A stretch of 64,000 nt of DNA from Spodoptera frugiperda. Lineage: Eukaryota; Arthropoda; Insecta; Lepidoptera; Noctuidae. The notes beneath the pieces are model-generated. The model made no database searches, was not told the origin of the DNA, and saw nothing but the letters and a program-made list of their open reading frames with translations. Of this stretch, positions 38,501 through 53,500 are shown piece by piece. Position numbers and translations under genes: made by a program. The stretch is taken from NCBI RefSeq assembly GCF_023101765.2, contig NC_064216.1, positions 12,217,545-12,281,544 on the forward strand, in the 5' to 3' direction. How positions within the stretch are numbered: the stretch's first letter is position 1; each line of letters begins with the position of its first letter.

Positions 38501-41500
38501 CACGAACGCGGCACCGCGTGATATTATTAATTTATTGTTCCGTTTATCGGGAAAACACTTGAATTTTAAGTGGTTATGTAGCTCAAGATCATGGGAAATG
38601 TTTTTAATACAGGATTTACCAAGAAACTTCTAGGTGAAGGCTGTACCACTGTACCAAGGCTCTGCAATGAGTTCATGAACGTTTTCCTAGTTAAATCCAA
38701 GAAAATCAGTTATAACGAAGTATTTTCCGGAAAACTTGCCGAGAGCACGCGTAATAAAAACTTGTTAGACGAATTTGTATGTAAATACGAGCAATTAGGA
38801 ATGCCACAAGGTTGGAATGTTAGAATCTTTTTGTTTATGAGGAGGTTGTTAAAGCGATGTTGTATAACTTAGGCTGTAGGCACATAGTTAATTAAAACAA
38901 GTAGGAAAATATCCTGTTATTAGCAATTAGGTCTTAAGGTAAAAAACATTACAAAAATATTATGTTTGTAACAAATTACTTGTGCTTTAACTAACATTAA
39001 TGTTACACGTGGATCGCGAAATAATAATAATCACGTATGCTGTTCAGCCCGAGCCAGGGGCCGTAGTCGGAGTAGTCGTGACGAAACCAACTGTCGTCAA
39101 ATGTTGACATTACCAGCTTAGTTATGTAAGGAGCTGTAATGAGAGGGATGTGGCAATATTGACTTGGACCAAGGGTTGTTGGTTCAGCAGCTTAATGGAT
39201 GTCTAACAAGTTAGTTACCCCTGACGGATTACATCGTTACGTAACGGGTTGTATCATAGGTAGTTACGTCCTTACGTCCTTGGATCTTCATCTACCACAG
39301 TAGTAGTAGCTATGTATCTATAAAAGTATTTGTTCTTCGTCGTGGGAATAAAATTAAACGTGTTATTGTTCCAACATAATTTGACATTTGTATGAAAAAT
39401 TTGTCATTTGCACTATGCATCTCATGGCTGTAGATGACAAATCTTGACTCTTTATTCACTCAAAAATCGATAGACCTCGTGCTTAACAGTTTTATTTGAT
39501 CGGGACCAAATAACTTACATACCACAATAAAACTCCAAGTATCTACACGATAGGTAGAAGTTTTATTTACATTTTGTTATCAGGCGTGGTTCGCCTCGCG
39601 TCCGTCCGACACGGATTACTCAATGACCGCGCTAGTCCGCTCCAAATCATAGTGAGCTAATGAGATTATGATGTTTTAAAACACTGATGACACTGTTCTA
39701 GCTTATTCTATTGGCTAAACAGGTTGTTTGAATTAATTACACTAAATTAACGCAGGTTATATTTAGTTCATCAACGAATTCCGAATTTCCGCAGCAACTT
39801 AGGCTCGCGTCACTAATTCGATAAATTACATTTTTATCAATAATTTTGTCATTTGCAGAATATGCCTGATAAGGATGCAAATTGTATAATTTCGTTTACA
39901 TAATTACACAAAAGATACACAGAGTTGGAAGCACCAAATATGAAAAATAGGTTAATGTGGTAGCTGTGGGCGAGGGTAGTCGACCTATAGGCTATTGGCC
40001 GTTCGATACTACTGTAAATATTATTCGTAAACTATTAGGGACTTTGTACGTTTCGACCAGACTAAATATTGATTATTTTTATATTATAATAATGCATTTT
40101 TGATTCGTAAAATTCAAATCTGACGAAGAAAACACCTGTGCATGATCACATTCAAAGTCTTCTGATAAAATCATTACTAAAACGAAATCCTTGTTATTCA
40201 TGTTCATATAAAGTTCATAAAATTAAATATAATGCTCTATCGTCGGGACTGTCTACTTAATTTATAATCTATCAACGTTTGATAAGCACTTATCAGCAAA
40301 TGCTCATTAATATTTCCTTGAATATATTCGACTCTGACTTTGTCTATATAATTTGAAAGAAATCAATAGAGAGCTCTAGAATGTTCTAATAACGTTACTG
40401 ACGAAAATACATTACGTACGGTAGAAGCGTATATTATTACTTATTTAGTAATATCAGAGTAATGATAGGGCCACACTATCGTGGGGTAAAATGTCATTGA
40501 GTCCTGCGAACAATAGAAGCTTTTCGAAGTTCCACCGAATATCACATTATGTTTTCCGTTTGTATGTTCCATTTGGGACGCATGTGTACCGATCATAACA
40601 TATTAAATTCGGGTCGACGACCTCAGCCATATTTTGTCAGTAAAAACAATGAGAAAGTTCTTCGCTATAAAAATACAATAAAAAGTTGCAGTCAATTGGA
40701 AATAATTGTACGAACGGCTTTGTTACCTCGAGTGGAAATTATATTGATCTTGCCAAGTTAAAACGTGTGAAAGAATCTCTTCTCTTTTTATACTTTTTTC
40801 TAAGTTTTTTTTCATTCCCGTTGTCCAAAAATCATTACAAAGGAAAGGTTTCAAAATTGTAGTAATTACTCAATATCTGTGTTAACTTGCCTTTATTAGG
40901 TAAAAATGTAAACAGGGAAAATCAATGTTGTAGAGTATTTGTATACAAATTACCACTGAGCTGCTATTAAAAGCTGATGACATACAACGTGTGCATAATT
41001 AAAACCGCAACAAAATAATATAGTTACGAGTTATTTCGCTCTTTTCACAAAATCACAAATTGGATCCTTTTTGCATTGAATTTCACATCGCAGTGAAAAT
41101 ATGGATGAAACGAAGGGGATTACTTGTTGGCAACGAGTATAAAGCCGTGGAAACCGAGTTTTAATTAACAGAGCTAGCTTGCGAATAGTCCCAAACAGTT
41201 ACGTCACGGCTGCCTCGTGACGGTGTGGCATATTATGTATTTTATGCAATGTACACAACTACACACGAATCAAATGTTGAAACCACTACATCAGAAGTCC
41301 GTGCACATTTGGTCCAGCTAGTTTAAAATTACGCTGATCATTATAATGATAATTTCATTAATCGAAATGTACACCCCTCACCTAAATCCTTTTAGGAATA
41401 GAAGTTCGATGTAATGCTATCTATCCTATGTACAATTGTTTTGGTCAACAATAGTCATACGACAACATACCAGTTTGAATGGAAGTGGCGCATGCTCACA

Positions 41501-44500
41501 ACTTCAGTTACGTAATATTTGTCTTTCACGTTGATCACACTAGGTTTGTTGTTTTTCTATTACCTGCCGGAGGTAAAGACCGTTCTAAATGGTAATTGAG
41601 GTCCGAGCGGAAATAATATCGATCGTGCCTACTAAACTGAATTCATGTCGTGTGTCAATTTAACTTTTCCTACAAAATATTGATAGAAGTTTTACACTCA
41701 AACGTAATTAAAATCAAATCACAATTTAATATCACACGATAAAAACTATCTAGATTACCGTAATTAAAATAAATGTAGGCCATGTTATCATGGCTCAGTC
41801 TGCGAATTTCTTTGAAACTTTATTCTTGACAATCAAATGATTCATGAGATGTTGAAAGCTTCCAGACCAGACTTGCGATAACCTTAAAGTCACGGTTAAT
41901 TAGTGGAGTTATATGTTTAGATTGAAGTAGCAGCAAACAATGAATGTTCTTTGATCACGTATGGGTTGATAACAGCCAGAGAATCGATTCAACGTACGTA
42001 TGCATGACGCGGGTCCCTTTTGTTTTATGCTCATTGGTTCATTACCTCCCCAAGCATATTCTATTATTAATGGTGTATGTCGGAACTGAGTGGCACGTGC
42101 CTGTCAATTATGCCTTGACGATGGAATTATTGAAGAACATTCATCCGAAATGGAGTCAATCCGGATATTTGATTTAAAACACATTGACCTTCCAAATGGC
42201 TCACTGAACTGCAGTGACATTATACAGGGTTGAAATGTGGAGGACATTTTAAAGGGTCCCTGTTTATCCTGATGTGTTCGTCCTAATGCGATGTAGGATT
42301 AAAGTCAGCTTACCTAACAATACTCTTAATGAAATGAAAACTTTACACTAGTTTTCATTGTGTATTTTTTTGGTTAAACAGTGAGACCTAGGGGTGAGTC
42401 GGTGAGTCGAGTGACCTTTAAAGACTCCGCCCAACCAGTTAGTGGCACGGGTTTAGAGTTCGACACCCGCCTTCCTTTGTGAGCGATACGATAACACTCA
42501 CGAATGTACTGTGTTATTTATGTTACTTGACATTTTCAAATATTTTTCTACGTTTTACTAAAATTACATGTTATTCAGTACACTAACACAAGTGGGCACT
42601 GCTTCTATCCAACGGAATTTCCTGTCAAAGGGTTGACCATGATTAAGCTGAATATTTTGCTATGTTATCCTTTATTCTGTTGACAGTTGTTTATAGTAGT
42701 AATAGTAAATGAGTAGTGTGCGGATAATCGAAACAAAATACTAAAAAAATACTTTAATTATTAGCTTATTAGTTATGTAGATATACTATACTTACAATCA
42801 AATACTAATACGTGATCATCATCTTCGACGTAAGCTGGAAGATGTCCACTGCTGAACAAAGTCCTCCCATGTGTGGCTGTGGATTTAGTGACTGCAGTTG
42901 AGGTTACTAAGATACAAGTTTACAATATACTTCTTTTTGGGGCATTCGTGTAATTAGAAGATGTTACTTCCCCTCTCTATGTAAGATCGTTTAGGATAAA
43001 CCCGAGCCAATAAGCAACATTTCCGTAATAAGTAAAATATTCTTATGTTATTTTTTTCTTTGCTTGCAGACGATCATGCAGAAATACTGCCCGTCCATCG
43101 CAGCCGGCGGTGTCTCCTGCTGCAGTGACGAGCAGATGGACAACCTAGCCTCAAAGATCATGCCAGCTGAGAATCTCCTGCAAAGATGTCCGTCTTGTTT
43201 CGAGAACTTTGTACAACACATCTGTGGGATGACTTGTTCACCGAATCAGAGCGACTTCTTGTATCCCTCCGAAGTTGTTCCGTTCAATGGTAAGACGATA
43301 AAAATGTCTTCTAAATATCACAAAATATCTCTTTTTATGGAATAGACCGGTAAACGAACAGACGGATCACCTGATGCAATCGCCACCGCTCATGGACACT
43401 TGAAATACCAGAGGAAGTGCATTGCCATCCTTTTGGAGTTTAGGAATTTAAGGGTCATTGGGAATCGGGGATTGGGAAGGGTGTAATCGGGTCTCCGGTA
43501 ACCTCAATCACACAAGGAAAGCGTTGTTTTCGGTTTTCTATAAGGCCGTTGGCATAAAGTTATCTTGTTCTACCCTTTGCATCAGACACACAAATGTAAT
43601 TAATTGATTTGGTACTAAAGAGTAAATATATTTGTTTTCAGCAACACACCAGAGGATCACCACAATTACCTACGACCTTAGTGCTAAATATATGAACACC
43701 ACGTTTGAGTCCTGCCTACAGGTAAAATTTCATTTAATTTGATATCAATACTTTATTACCTACTACTTTTAATAGCATTTCATAACCTGTTAATAATTAT
43801 GTTGCAATTTTATGCAAGTATTTATAGCTAAAAGAAAATAGTTTCTAGGTACTATATCCCTTATCATTTAACGTTAATTTAATCATAGGCTCTACAATAT
43901 CATTTATAATCATTGATACATTAATGAACACACCATTCACTCGTGAATAAATGATAATTATATGATTCATTGATTGATATAATTCACTAATTTAAAAAGT
44001 TGGCACTATTTTTTAAGTATGTTATCTTCAAGTTTAGCATGTAACGATGATGGCAGTTGTTTTCGTGTGGACACCTGCATACATTTAGATTTATGATTGT
44101 TAGTTCATAACATACATATAGTATGTGTATATGACTCAAGCCTGCATACGAATGACGAAATACCGTCTCACGTGCGACACAAACAGTCGAAATGTGTCGC
44201 CTTTCTGCATAAATGTATGATGTTATCGTTATAAATAATTGAATGTGATATGCTGTCGATTGTTCGTCAGAACCGCGGGATTTCCATTCTATTAATAAAT
44301 TCATTTTTTTATCGTGATCCACATTTTAAAGTTAGGTATTTATTGTATTAAATAAGTATATCTCGCTTTATGTTAACAGTTATAGAATCGCTATAAAAGG
44401 CAATTAGAGTACCTATTTCTAAAGTACAATATATGTATTACATAAATAGTTAGTTTGTAGCTTTCTGTATTTTACGAAGGAAATTGCGAGTAATTCTATT

Positions 44501-47500
44501 TTCAACATCCCACATACATGGAAATTAGGAGATCCGTGAAGTAGTATTTTTTATACTCCAGTTTGTTTATCTAAACTCAATACCAATTCTGTTTTACATA
44601 AATACATTAAAAACACGAAATACGATTTAAAAGAAAAACGTGACTATTAAAACTTCAGTAAATATTTTCTCAATCTGATAAGTTCACTATTGTTCTTCAG
44701 ACTTAAATTGTTCATAAACTCTGTGTTTACAAACAGGTGCAAGCGCCGTCAACCAACCAACTGGCTTTGGACCTTATGTGCGGGGAATACGGTGCAGAAT
44801 ACTGTACGCCGGAGCGGTGGTTCAAGTTTATGGGAGATGTGGCGAATTTCGCGCCCTTCCAAATCAACTATGTGAATGATCCAGTGCCTGAACATGGCCT
44901 GATGCCCTACGATCCAGTAACAAGACCCTGTAATGAAGGAGCACCCGTAAGTAGCTTGTTTTACTAGTTATTTTAATAATAATATGGAAAATTATTGTTA
45001 ATTTTATTCCCGCATGTGTTTGATTAAGATAGGTTAATGAACTCTTTTGCAAAACAAAATACTATCTACAGTAGTAGATTTCATTCAACAAAAAAATAGG
45101 TAGATTTTCATTCACAAATTCAAGTACATTCACAATCCCTATCATCTGATTGATGAAAAAGACCTACAAATCATTGAATGATACCTAAATACTGAGAATG
45201 AAACATTCAAGTTGCGCAATCATTCAGTTTGTTTGCAGATAGTAAGAATTTTCCCTCATACGACTGTATTACTAATAAATAATAATCTTTATCTATACAG
45301 AGCTAAGATTACTTTCTGACGCGTGCGATGAGAGATATAAAGCATACAGGCCTTTGATTCCCCTATCGGCTTAGTAACGCGATTCATAACTTTAAAAACA
45401 CTGATAATATCGAAACCGTTTCATGTGAATGACTAATTTTTATCAATGGCAAAATCTATGAATTAAATTTGTGTATTTTTGAATGAAAAGAGGAAAATGT
45501 AGGTGAGAAGTTGAGGTTTTGTGAGAAAATGTTTTATTTTATTTCGTAAGTCACGAGACTTTAGCATAAGCTTCAAAGCAAGGTGTAGAAATTATAAATA
45601 AACACATTAAACTCGGATCGAAACTGATTTGCTTATTACATGAGAATCAAACATTAATTAAAACCGTTTGTATACTCATAATAATTAAATTAATGAATAA
45701 TTGGCGCTACATTTAGAATAAGCCTTTACTTAACACTTACATATTTGTTATACACCTCTAAATAACCATATTTATACACAGGGTCAACCCGGCTGTTCAT
45801 GCCTGGACTGCAGCGCCTCATGTCCCGCACCACCGCCGCCGCCACCTCCAATGGTTCCCTTCACCATCCTCGGAGCTGACGGGTATGCCGTCATCATGGC
45901 GATCGTCTTCATCATCTTCACAACCCTCTTCCTCTCAGGAGTATTCTGCTGCACTCCCCAAGACAATGCTGTCGGTGAGTAAAACATAATAATTTTAACT
46001 TCTAACCAAATTGATTCTAGAACCTTTTTTGATGTTTAAAGTGTTTGGAGCAAAAAAAGCAAGTTAAAAAGGTTTATGACATAAAAAGTATAAAAACTTT
46101 GCTAAGTTAATTTAAAAAGATAAAAATTAAAGTATAACCTCAAACTCCAAACGTTTAAATGTCATCTGTATTTTTTAGCGTCGTACTAAAGTGACTTTAT
46201 GAAACTATTTTAATTATAATTGAGATGTAGGTTAGGTATATACAAACACACCATTTAATTTTCCATTGTTTCAACACAGTACAAGTATTCACCTACTTTT
46301 ACCTCCTCTCCATTCAATACATAAGATTTATTGTCAATAATATTTTACTTCACAAATACTTACGACTGTTATTTATTTGTTTATGATATATTTATGTATA
46401 TTCTTTTATTATATATCACTCTTACATACCTATTTTAGTGATTATCTGTAGATATTATTCTGGAATGTTCTATATCTTTGTGGTAGTACTAATAATACTT
46501 CTAATAGTCCAAACTAATTAACCTACTTATTATAAAACGTGACATGTCCGTAGAATTTATGTGTGTGTGAGCTGTTAAAATGTTCTGGGTAAAAAATGAA
46601 CATAAATAGATTTACCTTTTAATCTAAGACTAGAGCAATTTATTATCATTCAAGAGATTCATGGTCGATATCATTCAAGAAGTGTGATGTTATAATAACA
46701 CTTCTATTCAATAGTCTAATTGAATGTAAATAAAACAGTTCTGTTATACAATTACACTTACAAATTTTACATCATCAGTTTATGTTTCATATCTTCTAAC
46801 TTAATAGGAGAATGCCTAATTTCAAATGACAATTGGTGTATGTATTCTATTCTACTAATTGTCAACATCCCTATTGTTTCAATTTACTCTGACACAGATA
46901 AAATTTCGTAGAATCGTTGTATTTTATAAAAACAAACTGACATTGACCATGGCTGCTTCAAGAATAATATTTTGACACAATAACCTTAAATTTATGATGT
47001 CATGACTAATAAAAACTGGTCGTGGAAACGTTTATAGTATAAACTGTGTACCTTTGAATGATACAACTAGAATATTTACCGCCCTCGACTACCTTACTGA
47101 CGATACGACTATAAACTGTTGATTTTATTGATACCCAACTTATCTGGTTCTTACAAATAACATTTTGCAGAAAAATAAATGAAGGTATATTGCTGTTTGC
47201 ATTCAATGTAATTGTAATTACAACACAATCCTAGTTTTCCTTATCGATGTGTAATGCAATGGTCGTTTTTATCAGGTGCACGCAAAATATAGGAATAAAT
47301 AAATGAGTTGCAAATGTTTTCCTACGACATGAAATAAGCCCTGGATCAGGAAAGTTTCCATTTAATGGATATGTAGGGTGCTGGTAGTAGTTAGTCAGTA
47401 AGGTAGCGCGGGTCTGTTGGGTCGTGGTGACGTAACGATGGGTGGTGTTGGGACAGACGGGTGGGCGCGCAGCGGCGAGGCGCGGCGACGCGGCGGCCCC

Positions 47501-50500
47501 GAGACCAGTCCGCTGCACTCGCACCGCTCCAGTACGTACCGCACCTAGCACGTACCACCAAACACCTACATCCACATATACCTGTTCTATGCACTCGCTT
47601 GCACCATTGATGACAAACGCTTGCACTGTAACACATGTTATATCTAAGCAATATAAAGAGCTTGCTGCCTGAAGTTTGCGCATTTTGCGCAAGTGTTTGC
47701 GCATGCATATTCTTATTTGTTAACAAAATCTTTGATATAAAACATTACGTTTACGTGAATCGTTTGTCATCAAGGAATGGTATAAAAACAATGACTACGT
47801 AACATAACTGATGCTATTACGATTTTATTATGTCATTGTTTTGTTTTAAATACTTCAATAATGTCATATAGTTTTGTTACACACAGTAGCGTATTCATTG
47901 TTTAAGCCTTGGATTAGTGTACACAGCACCACGCTTCGGAGTTTAGTAGCCCTTTGTATACGCATGTCTCACATATGCTTTGTAATGAGAGTTGTATCTA
48001 TCCTGTATCTTCAGCTAAATGCCACTTAAACGCTTGTCTATCTAAAGAGTAGAAAACTAAATGTATGGGGATAACACAGGTAAGTCACGCCAATCCCATA
48101 TAATTTTGTTTTCTGCTCTATTTGAAGACAAGCGATTAATGGCATTTGGCTCATAGCACTGGTAACATGTAGCCTCACCATTAAAGATTTTCCTTGATTA
48201 TATTTTCGACCTTATGTCATGTAACTTAAGTATTACACTGCTATAACTATTTACAAATCAAATTTAATTATTTTGACTTAGCTCTGCAAAAAAAATGTGA
48301 TCACAATGTATATCGGTGTTCTCAAGTTGTGCATGTTTCTTCAATGTCCATCTTGCACGGTAATTGTTCTGCCGAACACATACTGGTTGAAAATTAAACG
48401 ATACTCATTTCATTTGCATGTACTTGAGACATTCGATACATTGCTTAGTAGCGTCGCTTTTCCTCCACTATATTTACAGGGGAGTAAACTAATCTATCTT
48501 TGACTTTTTCCTATTTTTATTGCCAAAGATATTATGTGAAAATTGAATTGTTCCTCTGAAAGATACGATGAAATCTAAAATTGTAAATTCTTTATTTCAC
48601 TAGGACTATTTCAAAGCTACTTTCTGGTCATTTATAAACTTTTTTTTACTTTAAGATTTTATTAATATTTATACCTATTCTTATTAGTATCAGGGAGTCT
48701 GCATGCTGTATTTGTTTCTTGTTTCTTATTACACACACACATTTTTATGTTATTCGTCTATGTATTTGTATTTATGTAATGTCCTTTTTATACACGATTC
48801 GTTTTGTCTTTGTAATCATTTGTATTCGTAGGTTATGGTAACCGTGTGTTTGTTCCAATAGATTGTGAAGTGTTTCAATGTTTGACAAAAGTCTATGCAT
48901 GGGGTTTTTACTAACAGGGGTTACTTAAAAGCAATAATTTGAAAATATTATTTTTGTCTTGTTATTTTGTTTTGTACTATATGGGTTTTATAACGTATAC
49001 TAAATGGTGGAAAGCCACCATGTAAAAAATGTGTACTTTTCCGTATAATAAAAGACGTTTTGCCATTCAGAAAAGAAATGAGATTTTAATTATTTGATAA
49101 TTTCAGTTTTTCATGCATGGACTTTTTTTATTGTTCAATGTTTTACTGCATTAAGATAAAGCCCTATTCACTAGCGGTCGATAAAGTTTTAAAGCGAAAT
49201 GGATTACTTTATTGCTGCTATAATGATGTTATAAATACAATTAATGATTAAACGGACGTTAGTCACGGGCTATATCTTATTGCTATGCTAAAGAACATGC
49301 TTATTAATGGATTATTTTTGTAAAAATAGGTGTGGCTTCAGAGAACAATCAGGAGATGGCAACGAACCCTAGGACTCTTGGTTGGTCTACTGACCAACCT
49401 GATGGTGTGGAAGGAGAGGCGTCGTTCTTTGAGAAGCTTGGAGCGGAGACTGAGACTAAGATGGAGGACTTCTTCCAGTGGTGGGGATACCACATGGCGT
49501 CTCGACCTTGGCTTGTACTCTTTGTGGGTGAGTACCCTTCGATGTATGAAATGTAACAAGATTACATGGATTTTTAGTTTATAACTGTAACAATAGAGCA
49601 GAAAATCTATAAAACGCTCTACTTACAGACAATTATAGAGTATCAAATAACAAATGAGTTAAAATCTATTTTTATTTTATTTATTTTACATACAAGAATA
49701 TTTTTAACAAAAATAGCATCTGCCAAATTGCAAAATGTAACATTAAGCGCATAGTAATGTCGGTCTTTATTAATAGTTTTTCTTCCATTTAACGCATGTC
49801 TTGTCCTTCAGGTCTATGTATAGTGGTGGGTCTTGGGCACGGCATCAGCTACATGCGTGTGACGACCAACCCGGTGGAGCTCTGGGCAGCACCCAACTCG
49901 CGTTCCCGTATAGAGCGCGAATATTTCGACTCACACTTTGAACCGTTCTACAGGTAAGCTTTATTTATAATACTGTCAGAATTAAATACATACTGCTATG
50001 GTATGTTATATTTTATTTATTGTATAAGATTTTATTTTGCTTTATGTAAATTTAATGTATTGTCGACGAATCTATAGTCTATTATTGTTGTTCAAAATTA
50101 TGCGTGCAAATAAATGAATAAATGTGTGTGCCATGGTAACTTTCTACTTACATTCAGTAGTGGACGTTTTATGTTTGACATAGAAAAGTATCAAAAGCTA
50201 AATGAAATGTATCTTCCTCAGAAACGAGATGTTGATCATCACCTCCAAAGGCCTGCCTAAGATCGAGCACAACACACCAAACGGGGACATCAGCTTCGGG
50301 CCTGTCTTCAACGCCACCTTCCTGAAAGACGTGCTGGAGTTACAGAACAAAATCATGGGTAAGATAAGCTTAACATTGTGTTACTCTACATTTTTATATA
50401 TTTTTTTAGTCCTCGTTATTTGGTTTAGACAGAGTGTCGTATTGTGTTTCCTTTTTCTTTTTCCCCTATTAAAAGGCATCTTACATATCAACTAAAACTC

Positions 50501-53500
50501 AGTTTATCCACGTAAGTTAATGAACAAGAGCATTAATACTTTCGAGTCAAAATAGATAGTTGGTCAGTTTTGTACGTCCCACGATAGTTATTATAAAAAT
50601 GTCTTACATATAATTTCTCACATTCAATCCATCTTTCCTTCCGTCGTTCTCTTCCTTACTACGCACATGTTATTTCAGCTCTCACTTGATTTTCATCCCT
50701 TCTTAACATATTCTTATTCTTGCTAATAATAATGTATTATAATAAATTTTCGTATGTTTCCCAGCTCTGGGCAACGAGACAGGTATCCAGGACATTTGCT
50801 TCGCGCCGCTGACGTCATCGTTCAGTGGCCCCATCAAACCGTACGACTGTGTGGTGCAGTCCGTGTGGGGATGGTGGCAGAACGATATCAGCAACTTTGA
50901 AGCCGAGGAAGAGGATGGAGAATATCTTAATACTATTTTGAAGTGCTCTAGGTAAGGATTACCATTGTTGATATCCCATTTAGTCATATTTCATCATTAA
51001 ATTAAAAGAAAACTGCAATAGCTGTAAACAAAACTATACTTATACTAGGTACAGTAAAGCAAAGAGACCATACCAACATGTCATTAATTTAAAGAGTACT
51101 GACGAATCTATGCTTCAGAATGAGTAGCTAACTTCATTAATGGATTGGCTAATACATATTTTGTGGCTTAAAATACTTATCTATTAAGATTTGTTTGAGA
51201 ATGTTGGAATTAATAATTTGGTGCATGTTTCACCAGCAATCCGTTCCTGCCGGAGTGCCTGGGTTCGTACCGCGGTCCGGTGCTGCCCGCGGTGTCGCTG
51301 GGCGGGTTCCTGGCGCCGGGCGAGGCGCTCAGCAAGAGGAGCCGCTTCCACGAGGCCACCGCACTCATCATCACGCTACTCGTCAACAACAAACACGATA
51401 AGGAACAGGTACACGCTCAAATCTTAATATGTATAATATTAGTTTTAATAACATAACAAATGCTACACATACTTTAACTGCTGGGTTTTTATGTTATATC
51501 ATATCTGCGAACTTAAATGTTAAAAGTCGCCATAAAAATTAACAATATAAACCTATTGCGTACGTGATTACCATATTAAGGGCCCCGAGTGCCCCGAAAT
51601 TAGACATTCTTGACATTTCTTGTAAGCCGTATCATACATGTAATTTGTATCTAACATATATTCATACTTACTTACATTTTAACTTGATACACGTACTTAT
51701 ATACCTATTATATTAGTAAATCTATCTAACTAACAACTTACACTGTTACAGGAGGAGCTCATTGTCAACGATTTTATCGATCGGTATCGAATACACGGTG
51801 TATCCCTCTCACGACCCTTACCGAATACTCTACAGGCATATATCTCGATTTAAACTTATTAACAGTATCATAGAATCGAGATACATGCTGAAAAAATCGT
51901 TATAGGACATTATTTTTTCTGGAATGTTTGAGCTCTTTCCTTGTTTCGCATTATTTTCTTCTCTCTTCTTCTTTTTTATTAGATACTATTGTTTTACTTA
52001 GATATTTTTTTACGAATCTCAACACTACTTCTACAGTAAAACAAAGTTATAATTTTATCTCAATTTCCAGTTGAAACCGGCGTTGGAATGGGAGAAAGAA
52101 TTCATTGCGTTCATGAAGAACTACACTGCGAACCAAATGCCTGCGTACATGGACATTGCGTACACTTCGGAGCGTTCCATTGAAGATGAATTGGAGAGAG
52201 AGTCACAATCAGACGTGTCCACTATCCTCGTGTCATACTTCATTATGTTCGCGTACATTGCGATCTCACTCGGAAGGTTCACCGGCTTCTCAAGACTCCT
52301 TATTGATAGCAAAGTCACCTTGGGTCTTGGAGGTTAGTAAACTCTTCATATTCAATACATTTTTTAACTTTTTTCCCCTTATTTTGATATATCCTTTTTT
52401 TTTGTATCAAAGCTGGTTATCGTCGTTTTGATCTTTGTAGCAAAAAAGTAATGCAAATTAGTATGACCGTCTGCAGTTAGAAAACAAAAAAAAAACGGAG
52501 ACGTGTTTTATAATGATTAAAAAAGAAACTTATAATTTACGATGACCGATTTGTTTACTTTGCCATTTTTTCCTAATGTCTATTTATTTACCTATATAAA
52601 ACTTTTTAATAAGTACCAATATCTTTTTTACAGGTGTGACGATTGTCCTAGCGTCAGTAGTATGCTCAGTGGGTATGTTCGGTTTCGCCGGAGTACCGGC
52701 GACGCTGATCATCATCGAAGTCATTCCGTTCCTGGTACTGGCGGTGGGAGTCGACAATATCTTCATCCTGGTACAAACCAACCAGAGGGAGGGCAGGCGG
52801 CCCAACGAAACTGTTGCTGAACATATTGGAAGGACGTAAGTGTTTAATGATTGTTCGCTTATTTACTTTTGTGTCCATTGGACAGCCTTATAGAGGTTTT
52901 AATTGTTGATTTTGGCGTCTGCAGTACTAAAATCAAATTGACAATTATACTAGACCATATATTATTATGTATAGTAAAAAGCCATTATTAGGATTGCAAG
53001 TAAAATAATACAAGATTATTGCTCCTTTCAACATACTTTTGTATAAAATAATTCTTAGATAATCATCCTTTAATTTTTAGATAATCATCCTTTAATTTTT
53101 AGTTGTTTTTGTGTAGTATAGGGTGAGTATATTCTAAAATATAAACATATTACTTCCAGGCTGGGTCAAGTAGGTCCCTCGATGTTCCTGACGTCGATGT
53201 CGGAGTCAGTATGTTTCTTCCTGGGCGCGCTGTCCGACATGCCGGCCGTGCGAGCCTTCGCGCTGTACGCGGGCGCCGCGCTACTGGTCGACTTCCTGCT
53301 ACAAGTCACTTGCTTCGTGGCTCTACTGGCTATTGACACACATCGGCAGAATGCTAACAGGTATTTAAAGTGGTTATTCCATATCAAGATATTTTAACCT
53401 ATCTAGTGTTAGATATATGATAAGACCCCTTTTTAAAAATCAGGGGGCCTACTTAATTCAACGAACGAACGAAAATACTTCGCAGATTGCTTGCGAACTT

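Larger units (their letters stand above)
31701..43069 (+). other. NPC1 intron 2 (11.4 kb)
   Basis: Largely unique AT-rich sequence. The only repeats I support are at 42,390-42,500 and 42,832-42,899. A 93-codon ATG frame at 38,591-38,872 starts with a myristoylation-like MGN but has no recognised domain and is probably chance. Confidence 0.5.
45975..49329 (+). other. NPC1 intron 6 (3.4 kb)
   Basis: Apart from the GC-rich candidate exon (47457-47531) and a foldback (48013-48151), it is AT-rich with no supported feature. Confidence 0.5.

Noticed and set aside
38591..38872. 93-codon ATG frame in NPC1 intron 2 starting MGN (myristoylation-like)
   Set aside because: No domain recognised, no promoter or poly(A) context, codon use like surrounding non-coding DNA.
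47231..47726. Long minus-strand open frames across the GC-rich part of NPC1 intron 6
   Set aside because: They arise because stop codons are rare in GC-rich sequence. No domain or splice structure supports a minus-strand gene; the plus-strand phase fit is better.
51752..51835. In-frame 84-nt open block in NPC1 intron 11 after a good TTACAG acceptor
   Set aside because: It keeps phase 0 but ends without a GT donor (CAG followed by GCATAT), and family alignment is continuous without it.
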